Shown piece after piece: positions 43,826 through 52,791 of a stretch of 64,000 nt of DNA. The stretch is taken from NCBI RefSeq assembly GCF_052056915.1, contig NZ_CP195119.1, positions 62,001 through 126,000 of the forward strand, given 5' to 3'. A model generated the notes under the pieces. That model was not told the DNA's origin. It saw only the letters and a program-made list of their open reading frames with translations, and ran no database searches. This DNA comes from MTP4 sp052056915 (GTDB lineage: Archaea; Halobacteriota; Methanosarcinia; Methanosarcinales; Methanosarcinaceae). Both the position numbers and the translations under genes were made by a program. Within the stretch, counting starts at the first letter, position 1. The number at the start of each line of letters is the position of its first letter.

Positions 43826-44686
43826 TTAATTTCGGATTACTTCGTAATCACAAACCCGCTTTGAATTGTTCATGTAGTACATAAATAACTCTTCTCCCCA
43901 TTTCAAAGCCCCCGGTTCCTGAGAGAGTAGGTATTGATTTGTCAGTACCCCGTTTTTCCCGTAAAGCACAACCGAAAGAAGGTCATCGGTGAGCAGGACT
44001 GCCGCAGGAAGTCTGGTTCCTGTATATACAAAAATGTCCCGGTTTTCCCTGTCCAGGAGTTTGCCTGTTTCTTTTCTGTATCCCTTGAAGAGAGTTCCGA
44101 AAAGGGAGTTTTTCAGCTCAGGGGAATTTTTGTCTTCAAGCAGTTCCTCCTGCATGTCTTTAAAAGCGGCTTCACTGATTATGATCCCGGTCTCGATCTT
44201 TCTTTCCAGGAGTTCGGAATAAAAAAACGGAAGTTCGGAGTAAAAGGCTGAAAAAAAGAGCCTGACCCGGCCTGAAGCCAGGATGCTGTTCAGTACCCTG
44301 TTCTGGAGCAGGATACTTTCGTTTTTGAGAGGGATAACCCGGCACCTCTTCAGTTCATGGATTCTTTCTCTCAGGAAAGGGGGAAGAGAACTGAGCTCGT
44401 GGTTCTTCCAGTAATCCATATTCTCTTCGTAAAGCTCCAGAGTCCCGAGCAGGTTTTTCATGTTTGCAACCACTACGGGGCCCATTCCCGAAAGCCGATA
44501 CATATCGCCCTCCTTTTCGACCAGGCCGGTTTTCAGGAGCTGCTTTATCTGCGGGATCATGGATTTCCAGGGAAAATCAAAAGCTTCCTTTATCTCCCCG
44601 GAACTTTTCGGGCCGTCTGCCAGAAACAACAGCAGGTTCTTTCTCTTTTCCGAAAAGAATATGGTATCCAGTAGTTTTGATTTCAT
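43826..44686 (-). CDS. FilR1-type (DUF1724) winged-helix regulator 2
   Basis: Regulator of 286 residues with an N-terminal winged helix (KLLDTIFFSEKRKNLLLFLADGPKSSGEIKE...PWKSMIPQIKQLL) and a C-terminal FilR1 domain (RVRLFFSAFYSELPFFYSELLERKIETGIIISEAAF, ...LPAAVLLTDDLLSVVLYGKNGVLTNQYLLSQEPGALKWGEELFMYY). GGAGAGG seven bases upstream fixes the start at MKSKLL (44686). It is encoded between the RND exporter and the AI-2E permease, and may regulate one of them (inference). Confidence 0.85.
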   Translation of the reverse strand: MKSKLLDTIFFSEKRKNLLLFLADGPKSSGEIKEAFDFPWKSMIPQIKQLLKTGLVEKEGDMYRLSGMGPVVVANMKNLLGTLELYEENMDYWKNHELSSLPPFLRERIHELKRCRVIPLKNESILLQNRVLNSILASGRVRLFFSAFYSELPFFYSELLERKIETGIIISEAAFKDMQEELLEDKNSPELKNSLFGTLFKGYRKETGKLLDRENRDIFVYTGTRLPAAVLLTDDLLSVVLYGKNGVLTNQYLLSQEPGALKWGEELFMYYMNNSKRVCDYEVIRN

Positions 44687-44769
44687 GCTTGTCCTCTCCA
44701 AACCCTTTTTAAATCCTCTCCGGATCTTCTCCGCTTTTCCGATTGATTCTCTCCAGGCTCTCTATATTT

Positions 44770-47184
44770 TCATGTATTGCCAGGTTCAGGCAGGCTTCTC
44801 TTCCATATACTCTGTAATTTCTCAACTATTCCCAGCTTCTTTCCCCTGTGTCCGTCCATCAGTACAATAAGGGGCGGGAAAATCACAAAGGTCACAAGCA
44901 TTGCCAGGAGGACATCAATAACCGTGACCAGCCCGAAACTGCTGACTATCGGGAACGGCGAGGCTATCAGGGCTGAAAAGCCAAATACGGTTGTTGCCCC
45001 CGACGCAATCAGGGCTGTCCCCGTGGTTGTTATGGCCTGGGAAATAGCCTCAACCGGGTCCATTCCGGCATCTCTTTCTTCAAAATAGCGTTCCATCATA
45101 AGGATGGAATACTCGCACCCGACCCCAAGAATAAGGGCGCCCATGACCGAAGTCATAGGGTTGTATGCAATTCCCATGCCCGTCATGAAAAGGCCTGACC
45201 AGCCAATCACGATTATCATGGGGATAATGGGGGAGAGTGCCTTTATGAGATCCCTGTAAACCACCAGAAGGCCTATAAGTACCAGGAAAACCCCTAGCAG
45301 GGTCATCTGGGTCCGGCCTTTTGTAAGCCCGTCAATCATACCAATGAGAACCACGGAATCCCCCGTGATTGTAACAGTGGCCCCGGGAGGCGGCTGCATC
45401 CATCCGAGATCTTCCGTAACAATGTCCCGCAATTCCTCGATGCCCGTAACTTCAAGGTCATCCATAGCGGTCCCGATGTCCAGGTCAATATGAAGCAGCT
45501 GCCCGCCTTCCATGTATTTTTGCTTCTGGCTCTCCGGGATTTCTTCGTATATTGCCTGTATTTCCTCAGAGGTCTCGGGAATTGTCCCGTCGTTTCTTTC
45601 CTTTACCAGGTCCACGATACTTGTGGCGCTATAGATGTGCGACCGACTTGCTACTTCATGTTGGGAAAAATCGTTCATCCATTCCAGCAGTTCGGGATCG
45701 CTGTTATCCTCAACTTTCAGAATGACATTCAGGTGGTCCCCGGACCCCGGCATGATGCTTTGCATGTGTTTATAGCTGATCAGGGAAGGCATGTCCTGGG
45801 GAATGAAGGTGTTGGTATCGGTCTGGATAGGAATCGAACGGTCGGCATACAGCCCCGCGGAACAGGTCAAAAGAGCGACTACGAGAATTACGGTGGAATA
45901 TTTCAGGGTGTAGCCTGTCAGTTTTTTCAGGGTTTTTTCAAGAGCTCCGGGTTCATGCCCGGCGGGGGCGGATCCGGATAAATCCTCTGACCCTTTCCCG
46001 GAGTCATTTTCACCTTTTCCTCCCTCCCTCTTTTTAAACATCCCAAACAGGTTTTTCTGAGATATCCAGTCAAAAGTGTAGAGGGTAACCAGCCCGAAAA
46101 AGAGTGAAGAAAGGTAACACATGATTACCCCGATGAGCAGGAGTTTTCCAAAATCCTGGATCATGGGGACGACAGAGGTGAACAGAGAAACAAAGCCTAG
46201 AGACGTCATTGCCAGGGCAATCAGGACGGCGGGGGCGGTGTGCTTGACCGTATAGACAAGGGCCTGTGCGGAAGTTTTCCCGGCACTGATTTCTTCTTCC
46301 ATCCTGTTGTGGAACTGGATGGCATAGTCAATCCCGATCCCTATCAGCACCGGAAAAGCCGACATTGAGACCATTGTCATGGGAACACCTGCATATCCCA
46401 TGAACCCGAAGGTAAAGACGATCCCGACCAGGACTACAGGTAGCGGGAGAAGGCCCCACCGGACATGCCTGAACACAAGGATAAGGACGACTGCCATCAA
46501 AATTCCGGCAATCCCGAGCAATACGCCCATACTCTTTCCCAGTTCACTGTTAATGTCAAGCATAAGAGAAGGTCCGCCTGTGATAATCAGGTTATACCCC
46601 GGAGGAAAAACGGCTTCTTTTGAGGCGATTTCGACATTGTTGATGATGTCTTCCTGCTCCTGGTCCGTGCTGCTCCCTTCGATCCCGATAGATATGAGCA
46701 TATGGGTATCATCAAGCACAAGTGAGTCGAAATATTCAGGATAGCTATCTACCATCTCCCTGACTTCCGGATCAGAATAGGGAATCCTGGACCTTCCGGT
46801 ATTTGCATAATTAATTTGCTTCATGATGGAAGCAGGGTTTGAAACCGCAGTAACCCCGGGGATATTCTCTACCTGATGCTCCAGCCTATCGGCTGCCTTC
46901 ATAAGGGCTACTGTTTCAACATCGTTTCCTTCCACCATCACAACAATGCTTTCCGTACTGAAGGTGTTCAGGAAGAGATGGTCATAGTCCTTGTACAGCT
47001 GCGAATCCTTTGACACCTGGGTATCGGTCCCGGACGCCATTTCGATGTATTGGGCTCCCTGGAAAGAGAGCAGGACCAGCATAAACACAACCGCAAGTAT
47101 GATTGCACGGTTGCCCTGGATAAAAATGCCCAGTTTTTCAAAAATGTTTTTTATATGGAATCCCCCTCTGGAGGCTTGTATCAT
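44770..47184 (-). CDS. RND/MMPL-family exporter
   Basis: Large membrane protein of 804 residues in the HAE3/MMPL branch of the RND superfamily, which moves hydrophobic compounds with a proton gradient. Two halves each have one TM, a periplasmic-type domain and a five-TM bundle. TM1 is at residues 25-45, loop 1 has GTDTQVSKDSQLYKDYDHLF, and the first bundle has MSAFPVLIGIGIDYAIQFHNR. A cytoplasmic Lys/Gly-rich linker (about 380-415) comes next. The second half has IPIQTDTNTFIPQDMPSL and MGALILGVGCEYSILMMERYFEERD. Both GIGID and GVGCE hold the acidic relay residue. The TrmB and MarR regulators upstream suggest drug-type control. Confidence 0.9.
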   Translation of the reverse strand: MIQASRGGFHIKNIFEKLGIFIQGNRAIILAVVFMLVLLSFQGAQYIEMASGTDTQVSKDSQLYKDYDHLFLNTFSTESIVVMVEGNDVETVALMKAADRLEHQVENIPGVTAVSNPASIMKQINYANTGRSRIPYSDPEVREMVDSYPEYFDSLVLDDTHMLISIGIEGSSTDQEQEDIINNVEIASKEAVFPPGYNLIITGGPSLMLDINSELGKSMGVLLGIAGILMAVVLILVFRHVRWGLLPLPVVLVGIVFTFGFMGYAGVPMTMVSMSAFPVLIGIGIDYAIQFHNRMEEEISAGKTSAQALVYTVKHTAPAVLIALAMTSLGFVSLFTSVVPMIQDFGKLLLIGVIMCYLSSLFFGLVTLYTFDWISQKNLFGMFKKREGGKGENDSGKGSEDLSGSAPAGHEPGALEKTLKKLTGYTLKYSTVILVVALLTCSAGLYADRSIPIQTDTNTFIPQDMPSLISYKHMQSIMPGSGDHLNVILKVEDNSDPELLEWMNDFSQHEVASRSHIYSATSIVDLVKERNDGTIPETSEEIQAIYEEIPESQKQKYMEGGQLLHIDLDIGTAMDDLEVTGIEELRDIVTEDLGWMQPPPGATVTITGDSVVLIGMIDGLTKGRTQMTLLGVFLVLIGLLVVYRDLIKALSPIIPMIIVIGWSGLFMTGMGIAYNPMTSVMGALILGVGCEYSILMMERYFEERDAGMDPVEAISQAITTTGTALIASGATTVFGFSALIASPFPIVSSFGLVTVIDVLLAMLVTFVIFPPLIVLMDGHRGKKLGIVEKLQSIWKRSLPEPGNT

Positions 47185-47397
47185 TATTTAATTTCTTCCG
47201 GTTTTCTACTCAGTCAAGCCTTGATTCACTCAACTTTGATTCACTCAACCTTAATCAAGTTAAGCCGTCATTCAGTTAATTTTGATCCAGTTAATTTTCG
47301 TATAATTCGAAAAATTCCATAGCAACAGCTTTTGAACAATGATTTTGCTGCAAAAAAGCCCCAAACAGATCAAACTGAACCCTGTCTGGGATTCCTT

Positions 47398-47757
47398 TTA
47401 GCACCTTAGTCCGATTTCTGCGGGATTTTCAAAATCCTGGACTTCTTTTTCAAGGCTTAAGGCATTGAGACCGTAGAAGGTTTCGTTCAAAGAGAGCATA
47501 AAGTCAGCCCTGATCCTCGAGATCAGTTTATCAGGACGGAGGCAAGTAAAATGGGTCGGTTCCCCTTCAATAATCCGGACATATCCTTTATCCGCCATGC
47601 CCCTGAGGACTTTGTACACTTTGGGCCTGGGCACACTGCTTGCTTCATAGATTTCCCTTGCTGTGCCCTCTTTCAAACAGACAAGGGAGGCGTAGATCTT
47701 TGCCTCGTTTTCCGTAAAGCCGAGTTTTTGCAGGTTGTTGATAAGTTTCAGGGTCAT
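47398..47757 (-). CDS. TrmB-family transcriptional regulator (DNA-binding domain only)
   Basis: Protein of 119 residues. The N-terminal TrmB winged helix (LGFTENEAKIYASLVCLKEGTAREIYEASSVPRPKVYKVLRGMADKGYV) is followed by a short helical tail. The sugar-binding TrmB effector domain is missing, which is common in small archaeal members. It lies between the MarR and RND genes on the same strand, and likely regulates the exporter. The gap to the exporter (47185-47397) contains a few short gattcactcaa-like direct repeats that may be binding sites. Confidence 0.85.
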   Translation of the reverse strand: MTLKLINNLQKLGFTENEAKIYASLVCLKEGTAREIYEASSVPRPKVYKVLRGMADKGYVRIIEGEPTHFTCLRPDKLISRIRADFMLSLNETFYGLNALSLEKEVQDFENPAEIGLRC

Positions 47758-47824
47758 GTTTTCCCTCCTTGAAGGATACTAAAAATTGAAGTCCTGCATC
47801 AATTTATTTAAATTCCCGAATTTC

Positions 47825-48364
47825 TCAAATTATTTTTGCTGTGCTTTTCAGGGTTTCGAGCTTAACCGGTCCCTGAGCTTTCTTTTCGCCTTCCATAGCA
47901 GAATCGATTTTCCTCAGGACACGTAACTTTGTTTCAAGGCTCTTTTCATAATCCCTGAAATCCTGCTCATCGCATAAGCTCAGGGTCTCGGCAGTCAGCT
48001 CCTCGGTGATCTCATTCAGGAGTTCATAGCACCTTTCCCCTTTTTCCGTAAGGGAAACAAGGACTTTCCTGCGGTCTTCAGGATCGTTTTTTCTCAGGAC
48101 AAATCCTTTTGCCTCCAGAGAATCAACCATTCTCGAAAGGCTGCTCCGGTCCATGCCCACATATGTCCCGATGGTCGAAGGCATGATTTCCTTTACCAGA
48201 CCAATTATCGTGATAACAGCAGGTTGATTTTTGCTAAGCTCCTTGAGTTCGGCATATTCAGATGCGGCTACTTTTTGAAAAAACCGGTCTACAAACAATT
48301 TACTGAAAAGTGCCCGGCATTCAAGATTCATCAACCTCATTTTCTTAATACGTTCAGGGTCCAT
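47825..48364 (-). CDS. MarR-family transcriptional regulator
   Basis: Protein of 179 residues with the MarR layout. Its winged helix is VITIIGLVKEIMPSTIGTYVGMDRSSLSRMVDSLEAKGFVLRKNDPEDRRKVLVSLTEKGERCYE at about residues 50-115. The DPEDRRKVLVSLTEKG wing is diagnostic. Flanking helices provide dimerisation. It is the first gene of the MarR-TrmB-RND run with 67 bp to TrmB. Palindromes in the upstream gap (48534-48586) may be its own operators. Confidence 0.9.
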   Translation of the reverse strand: MDPERIKKMRLMNLECRALFSKLFVDRFFQKVAASEYAELKELSKNQPAVITIIGLVKEIMPSTIGTYVGMDRSSLSRMVDSLEAKGFVLRKNDPEDRRKVLVSLTEKGERCYELLNEITEELTAETLSLCDEQDFRDYEKSLETKLRVLRKIDSAMEGEKKAQGPVKLETLKSTAKII

Positions 48365-48533
48365 GTTTTCTCCAGGGATCTATAAGGCTGTAATAAGCCC
48401 GTAAGAGACCAATGACTTTGTAGATTTGCAATCCTGCAAAAAGGCTTCAGCAACCACATGCCTGGTTCCCTTTCCGGGTATAGCTGAGATTTCAGCAGAT
48501 GAAATTGCAATAGTTAGTATAAAGATAGTCAAT

Positions 48534-48586
48534 AAACTAATAGTTTGTATTCAGATTGATGAAAAATCAACTGATGATTTATCATC
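48534..48586. promoter_or_regulatory. Two palindromes upstream of the MarR gene
   Basis: AAACT-aat-AGTTT (48534-48546) and GATGAT-tt-ATCATC (48573-48586). They lie in the 455-bp gap between the aldo/keto reductase stop and the MarR start, nearer the MarR side. MarR proteins bind such short dyads; the rest of the gap shows no gene. Confidence 0.4.
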
Positions 48587-48819
48587 GAAATGGTACAATA
48601 CTATTTAAATTTATCTATCGACATGGATTTGTCTGAAGATTTGAAAAGCTACCCTGAAAATGGAAGATTTGCTCTAAAATTACAATTTTCTCCGGAAAAT
48701 ATGCATATTTTTCAAAAAAAGAATGTGATTCGATAAATGCTCCATATTAAGAAGGTTTTTCGAGCAATCTATCGAGGTTCACTTTTGAAATACCGGACCC
48801 GGAGTCAGGTCCTGAATAT

Positions 48820-50025
48820 TCAGTCTGTGGTTTTCTTCGCAAACAGCTGTTTTGCCATTGCGACCCTCTGTTCAAGGTCCGGCCCCTCGAGGTCTTCTAT
48901 CACAGATTCGAGGAGAGTGGGGATCTCAAGGTGCTGGGGGCATTTTTCCAGGCACTCTTCACACTGCACACACTGGGAAGCAAAGCCGGGGTCTCCTCCA
49001 AGGGCACCGCCCAGACTTGCTGCATACATGAACTTTGCTTCATCGGCATTGCCGGACATGTGCAGGTTGTTGTATGCATCAAAACAGGCAGGAATATTCA
49101 CCCCTGAAGGGCAGGGCATACAGTACCTGCAGCCGGTGCAGCCTGCTTTCATGAGTTCGCGGTACTTTTTCTCGGCCCTTCCGACCAGCTCAAGTTCGGT
49201 TTCTGTCAGGGAATTCGGGTAAGCCTCGCCTGCCACTTTCAGGTTCTCCTCGATGTGGGCTTCCTCGTTCATGCCGGAAAGTACGACCGTTACTTCAGGG
49301 TGGTTCCAGACCCAGCGAAGGCCCCATTCCGCAGCTGTCCGCTTTACCGAAGCCTCGTCCCAGATCTCTTCCACAGCAGGAGGCATGGGGCTTGCGAGTT
49401 TGCCCCCGCGCAGGGGTTCCATGATGATTACGCCAAGGCCCTTCGAGGCTGCATATTCCAGGCCTTCGGTGCCTGCCTGGTTCTTTTCGTCCAGGAAATT
49501 GTACTGGATCTGGCAAAAGTCCCATTCATAAGAGTCAACTATCCGCCTGAAATCCTCTCTCGAGCCGTGGAAGGAAAAGCCTGCATTGACTATACGACCG
49601 TCAGCTTTTGCTTTGTCAAGGAAATCAGCCACACCCAGTTTTTCAACATTGTCCCAGAGTTCGCCAACGAGGGAGTGTATGAGGTAATAGTCAATGTGGT
49701 CGGTGTTGAGCTTTTCAAGCTGGGCGTTCAGGAATTTATCCATTTCCTCCCGGCTTTCAACCATCCAGGAGGGGAGCTTTGTTGCGAGTTTGACCTTTTC
49801 CCGGTAGCCGTCGGCAAGGGCTCTTCCGAGGAATGGCTCGCTCGCACCCATGTGGTAAGGCCAGGCCGTATCGATGTAGTTTACCCCGTGGTCGATTGCG
49901 TAGCGGACCTGGTTTTTTGCTCTTTCTTCATCGATTGTCCTGTCTTCTTTTACCGGAAGACGCATGCAGCCGAAACCCAGTACTGAGAGTTCGTCCCCGT
50001 TCTTTGGCATTTTTCTGTACAGCAT
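48820..50025 (-). CDS. Aldo/keto reductase with C-terminal 2x[4Fe-4S] domain
   Basis: Oxidoreductase of 401 residues. The (alpha/beta)8 aldo/keto reductase part (1-280) has GFGCMRLP, the catalytic set D/Y/K/H in YIDTAWPYHMG, KLATKLPSW and YYLIHS, and a late TVVLSGMN. The C-terminal ferredoxin-like part holds CTGCRYCMPCPSGVNI and CVQCEECLEKCPQ, enough Cys for two 4Fe-4S clusters. Such fused proteins are common in anaerobes and probably take electrons from ferredoxin in place of NADPH. It is a single gene with a TetR-type operator at 50127 in its promoter. Confidence 0.92.
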   Translation of the reverse strand: MLYRKMPKNGDELSVLGFGCMRLPVKEDRTIDEERAKNQVRYAIDHGVNYIDTAWPYHMGASEPFLGRALADGYREKVKLATKLPSWMVESREEMDKFLNAQLEKLNTDHIDYYLIHSLVGELWDNVEKLGVADFLDKAKADGRIVNAGFSFHGSREDFRRIVDSYEWDFCQIQYNFLDEKNQAGTEGLEYAASKGLGVIIMEPLRGGKLASPMPPAVEEIWDEASVKRTAAEWGLRWVWNHPEVTVVLSGMNEEAHIEENLKVAGEAYPNSLTETELELVGRAEKKYRELMKAGCTGCRYCMPCPSGVNIPACFDAYNNLHMSGNADEAKFMYAASLGGALGGDPGFASQCVQCEECLEKCPQHLEIPTLLESVIEDLEGPDLEQRVAMAKQLFAKKTTD

Positions 50026-50126
50026 TTTTCATTCTCCTTATTTTCTGTTCTATTTTACTTGCTCCTGATTGATCTTTTGATTGACTGCTTATTTTTACGA
50101 GAAATCATCCGTTAATTATTGTGTAT

Positions 50127-50144
50127 GATTGATCGGTCACTCAC
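50127..50144. promoter_or_regulatory. TetR-type operator candidate, aldo/keto reductase promoter
   Basis: TGATTGATCGGTCACTCA, matching the pattern TGAxTGAxyrxTCAxTCA found before the hydrolase, cupin and TetR genes. Confidence 0.55.
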
Positions 50145-50159
50145 AAAACGGGTGAAAAA

Positions 50160-50216
50160 TTCGTTTTCAACTAGACCTCTCCAGATAATTTTTCGAATTT
50201 CGGTTCGTGGAACATT
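50160..50216 (-). pseudogene. 3' relic of a second TetR-type regulator gene
   Basis: Read on the minus strand, one frame gives VPRTEIRKIIWRGLVEN. The intact TetR gene at 52025 ends in FQIIWRGLANN, and the DNA (attatctggagaggtct / attatctggagagggct) is nearly identical there. It is a fragment without a start, left between the aldo/keto reductase and hydrolase genes. Confidence 0.45.
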
Positions 50217-50223
50217 GCTCTGC

Positions 50224-51216
50224 TCATTTTTTGTAACCTAGATATTTTGCAAAGAATGATTCTAATTTGTCAAACGGAATCATATCAGTCCTGTCGTACA
50301 GATCAATATGTCTTGCTCCCGGAACAATGTAGAGTTCTTTGGGTTCAGCAGCCCTTTCATAGGCATCTTCACTGAAATACCTGGAGTGAGCATTCTCGCC
50401 GATGATGAACAAAATTGGTCTTGGTGAAATGGTATCAATGTAGTTCAGCAAAGGAAAGTTCATGAATGACATGCTACTTGTAATTGTGAATGCGGCTCCT
50501 GCATTAGGATGATGTCCACGTTCCATTCCGTAGTATTCAAAAAATTCACTTGAAATTGGATCCAATCCTTCTGGAATTGAATCAGCTGGTTCACCTGGGA
50601 AACCCATAGGCAATTCTGGAGTACCATTCTCGAAGTCTTTCCATCGTTGCTCGCCAAGCTGAACCAGAGTTTCAGCACGCTGCTCTTCAGTCATTGAATC
50701 TTCCCATCCATTGCGTAGCATTCTGCTCATATCATACATGCTTGCAGTGGCAACAGCTTTGATACGTGGGTCAACTTGAGCTGCAGTAATTGAAAATGCT
50801 CCACTTCCACAGATGCCGATAGCTCCAATCCTGTTCCTGTCCACGAAGGGACGTGTTCCCAGAAAGTCTACTCCTGCACTGAAATCTTCAACAAATATAT
50901 CCGGAGATGAAGTATGTCCTGGTTCACCACCGCTTTCTCCATTGAAAGATTCATCGAATGCAATGGCAACAAATCCCCTTTCTGCCATATTCTGTGCGTA
51001 AATACCGGCACCTTGCTCTTTTACACCACCATAAGGTGTTCCTATGACAATTGCCGGGTACTTTCTAGACTTATCTATGTCCTTTGACAGGTACATGTCT
51101 GCTGCAACGGTAATTCCATACCTGTTTTTATAGGATACTTTTTCTACAGTTACCTTTTCACTGAGTTCAAAGGTTTTTTCACTGACTTTTCTTTTGTTTT
51201 CTATAATTTCTGACAT
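50224..51216 (-). CDS. Alpha/beta hydrolase of dienelactone-hydrolase/YcjY type
   Basis: Soluble hydrolase of 330 residues. The cap-less core begins with VSYKNRYGITVAADMYLSKD and has PAIVIGTPYGGVKEQGAGIYAQ. The nucleophile elbow IGAIGICGSGAF has Cys (or the following Ser) where most relatives have GxSxG, and the Asp/His pair is in FIIGENAHS and VPGARHIDLYDR. The substrate is unknown. Two TetR-type operators lie in its promoter. Codon use is more AT-rich than the aldo/keto reductase next door, so it may have been acquired separately. Confidence 0.82.
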   Translation of the reverse strand: MSEIIENKRKVSEKTFELSEKVTVEKVSYKNRYGITVAADMYLSKDIDKSRKYPAIVIGTPYGGVKEQGAGIYAQNMAERGFVAIAFDESFNGESGGEPGHTSSPDIFVEDFSAGVDFLGTRPFVDRNRIGAIGICGSGAFSITAAQVDPRIKAVATASMYDMSRMLRNGWEDSMTEEQRAETLVQLGEQRWKDFENGTPELPMGFPGEPADSIPEGLDPISSEFFEYYGMERGHHPNAGAAFTITSSMSFMNFPLLNYIDTISPRPILFIIGENAHSRYFSEDAYERAAEPKELYIVPGARHIDLYDRTDMIPFDKLESFFAKYLGYKK

Positions 51217-51264
51217 TTTTGTTTCTCCCGAATATTAGAATTGTATCAATAGTATTGTGAGTGA

Positions 51265-51280
51265 CTGACTGAACAGTCAG
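51265..51280. promoter_or_regulatory. TetR-type operator candidate, hydrolase promoter, proximal
   Basis: CTGACTG-aa-CAGTCAG, a perfect 7-bp dyad, 48 bp before the hydrolase start. Confidence 0.65.
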
Positions 51281-51312
51281 TAATGGATAGGATATTTAGT
51301 ACATATGTGTAT

Positions 51313-51330
51313 TGATTGACTAATCACTCA
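51313..51330. promoter_or_regulatory. TetR-type operator candidate, hydrolase promoter, distal
   Basis: TGATTGACTAATCACTCA, an 18-bp dyad of the same family, about 100 bp before the hydrolase start. Confidence 0.6.
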
Positions 51331-51438
51331 AATGTGGTATAGTTATTACCCGCATGCGAATAATAGACGATAAGATATTTCTTCTCGTTGAAATTAGTCA
51401 TTTTTATCCCACACATCGCATAAATTGTTTTTACCGTC

Positions 51439-51864
51439 CTATTTCAAATCGGGATATTCTTCATCGGTTACGGGTTCCAGCCATTCAACCGGACCTGCAC
51501 TAACATTCGTCTCAACAGAAAGGTGTACGAACCAGCTGTCATGTGCTGCTCCATGCCAGTGCTTTACATTTGAAGGGATTAGCACTACATCACCTGGTTT
51601 AAGTTCCCGTGCAGGCTTTCCTTCCTCCTGGTAATAACCACGTCCGCCTGTAACTAACAGGATCTGCCCGCCTGGGTGCTTATGCCAGTTATTCCTGCAT
51701 CCGGGTTCGAATGTCACATTTCCGATGGGACAATTAAATTCATTATCCCTCCCAACTAGCATGCTAAGCCATGCTTTACCTGAAAAATACTTGCTGAACA
51801 TTTCCGGAAGTTCCTCTCCTTTCGGAAAAATTGTACTTTCACTTAAATCATTTGATACATTCAT
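51439..51864 (-). CDS. Cupin-domain protein
   Basis: Small beta-barrel protein of 141 residues. The cupin motifs NWHKHPGGQILLVTGGRGYYQEEG and PSNVKHWHGAAHDSWFVHLSVE supply the His/Glu-type metal ligands. Proteins of this kind often accompany carboxymuconolactone-decarboxylase-like or reductase genes and may handle quinones or peroxides (inference). It ends in UAG; readthrough would add only 14 residues. It lies between the hydrolase and TetR genes with its own operator-bearing promoter. Confidence 0.88.
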   Translation of the reverse strand: MNVSNDLSESTIFPKGEELPEMFSKYFSGKAWLSMLVGRDNEFNCPIGNVTFEPGCRNNWHKHPGGQILLVTGGRGYYQEEGKPARELKPGDVVLIPSNVKHWHGAAHDSWFVHLSVETNVSAGPVEWLEPVTDEEYPDLK

Positions 51865-51930
51865 ATTTTAGTCTCCTTTAATTTTTAAGCGCAGTTTGAG
51901 ACGAAACCATGATATAATGTGAATCCCGAT

Positions 51931-51946
51931 TTGACTGACCAGTCAA
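51931..51946. promoter_or_regulatory. TetR-type operator candidate, cupin promoter, proximal
   Basis: TTGACTG-ac-CAGTCAA, a perfect 7-bp dyad, 67 bp before the cupin start. Confidence 0.65.
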
Positions 51947-51988
51947 TCAATAAAATGTATAATGCCATATAAATGTTTGCTTAAAATC

Positions 51989-52007
51989 TGATTGACTAAT
52001 CACTCGA
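51989..52007. promoter_or_regulatory. TetR-type operator candidate, cupin promoter, distal
   Basis: TGATTGACTAATCACTCGA, nearly identical to the site at 51313. Confidence 0.55.
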
Positions 52008-52024
52008 TGATTGAATGAAAAAAA

Positions 52025-52603
52025 TTAATTATTGGCCAGCCCTCTCCAGATAATCTGGAATCCATCTTCTATAATCTTATTTTTATCCTGCAAGTGACCT
52101 GAATCAAGGAGAAGGTTCACTACCGCCCTGCTACCCTGATAAAACATTGAAATGGTCAAATCCGCGGAAAAATCTCTGATCTCTCCCGTTTTTATTCCTT
52201 CATCCACAAGTTCATGAAGGAAGACATACTCTTTCATCACTTCTTCCCGCGTAAATTTTGATATGTAAGGGGATGAGCAGAACTGCCCGACAAAAAGGAA
52301 TTCCTCCTGGTTGTCCACACCCCAATTGATTAAATTTGACCATATTTTTCTTAATTTGCCCTGGAACGTACTCTGTGCTTCAATTTCTTTCCCCATGCTT
52401 TTACTTAATTGCCCTTTTACTTCGAAATACAGGCTGTTTATCAGGTCTTCCTTCGTAGGGAAATAATTGAATAGAGTGCCTGTGGCAACCCCCGCCTCTT
52501 TTGAAATCTGGGCGGTGGATGTGCCGTGAAAACCCCTTTCCGTAAAGAGCTTCAGGGCTGCATCCATAATTGCGGTTCTTTTGTCCTTAACCTGCTTATC
52601 CAT
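52025..52603 (-). CDS. TetR/AcrR-family transcriptional repressor
   Basis: Regulator of 192 residues. The N-terminal HTH (AIMDAALKLFTERGFHGTSTAQISKEAGVATGTLFNYFPTKEDLI, residues 11-55) is classical. The C-terminal helical ligand domain ends in IIWRGLANN. The repeated palindromes in its own promoter and in the three promoters next to it suggest autoregulation and control of the cupin, hydrolase and aldo/keto reductase genes. The inducer is unknown; the targets hint at a reactive carbonyl, quinone or oxidant. Confidence 0.9.
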   Translation of the reverse strand: MDKQVKDKRTAIMDAALKLFTERGFHGTSTAQISKEAGVATGTLFNYFPTKEDLINSLYFEVKGQLSKSMGKEIEAQSTFQGKLRKIWSNLINWGVDNQEEFLFVGQFCSSPYISKFTREEVMKEYVFLHELVDEGIKTGEIRDFSADLTISMFYQGSRAVVNLLLDSGHLQDKNKIIEDGFQIIWRGLANN

Positions 52604-52625
52604 TTTTTTACTCTCGGCATTAAAG

Positions 52626-52643
52626 ATTGACTAATCAGTCATC
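52626..52643. promoter_or_regulatory. TetR-type operator candidate, tetR promoter
   Basis: GATTGACTAATCAGTCATC, core TGACT-aatc-AGTCA, only about 25 bp upstream of the TetR start codon and so placed to repress it. Confidence 0.65.
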
Positions 52644-52791
52644 AGTGTTTTTATTATAAAAACTTTACCTAAGGTCCCCCGGCTGAGTACAGGTAGTCCC
52701 TGATACTCCACTTATTTCTTCGATCACATCCAGGGCCTCCCCGACTGCCGGGAGTTGTAAGCTTTACATTCAATGCATCGGCTTTCTTCAG

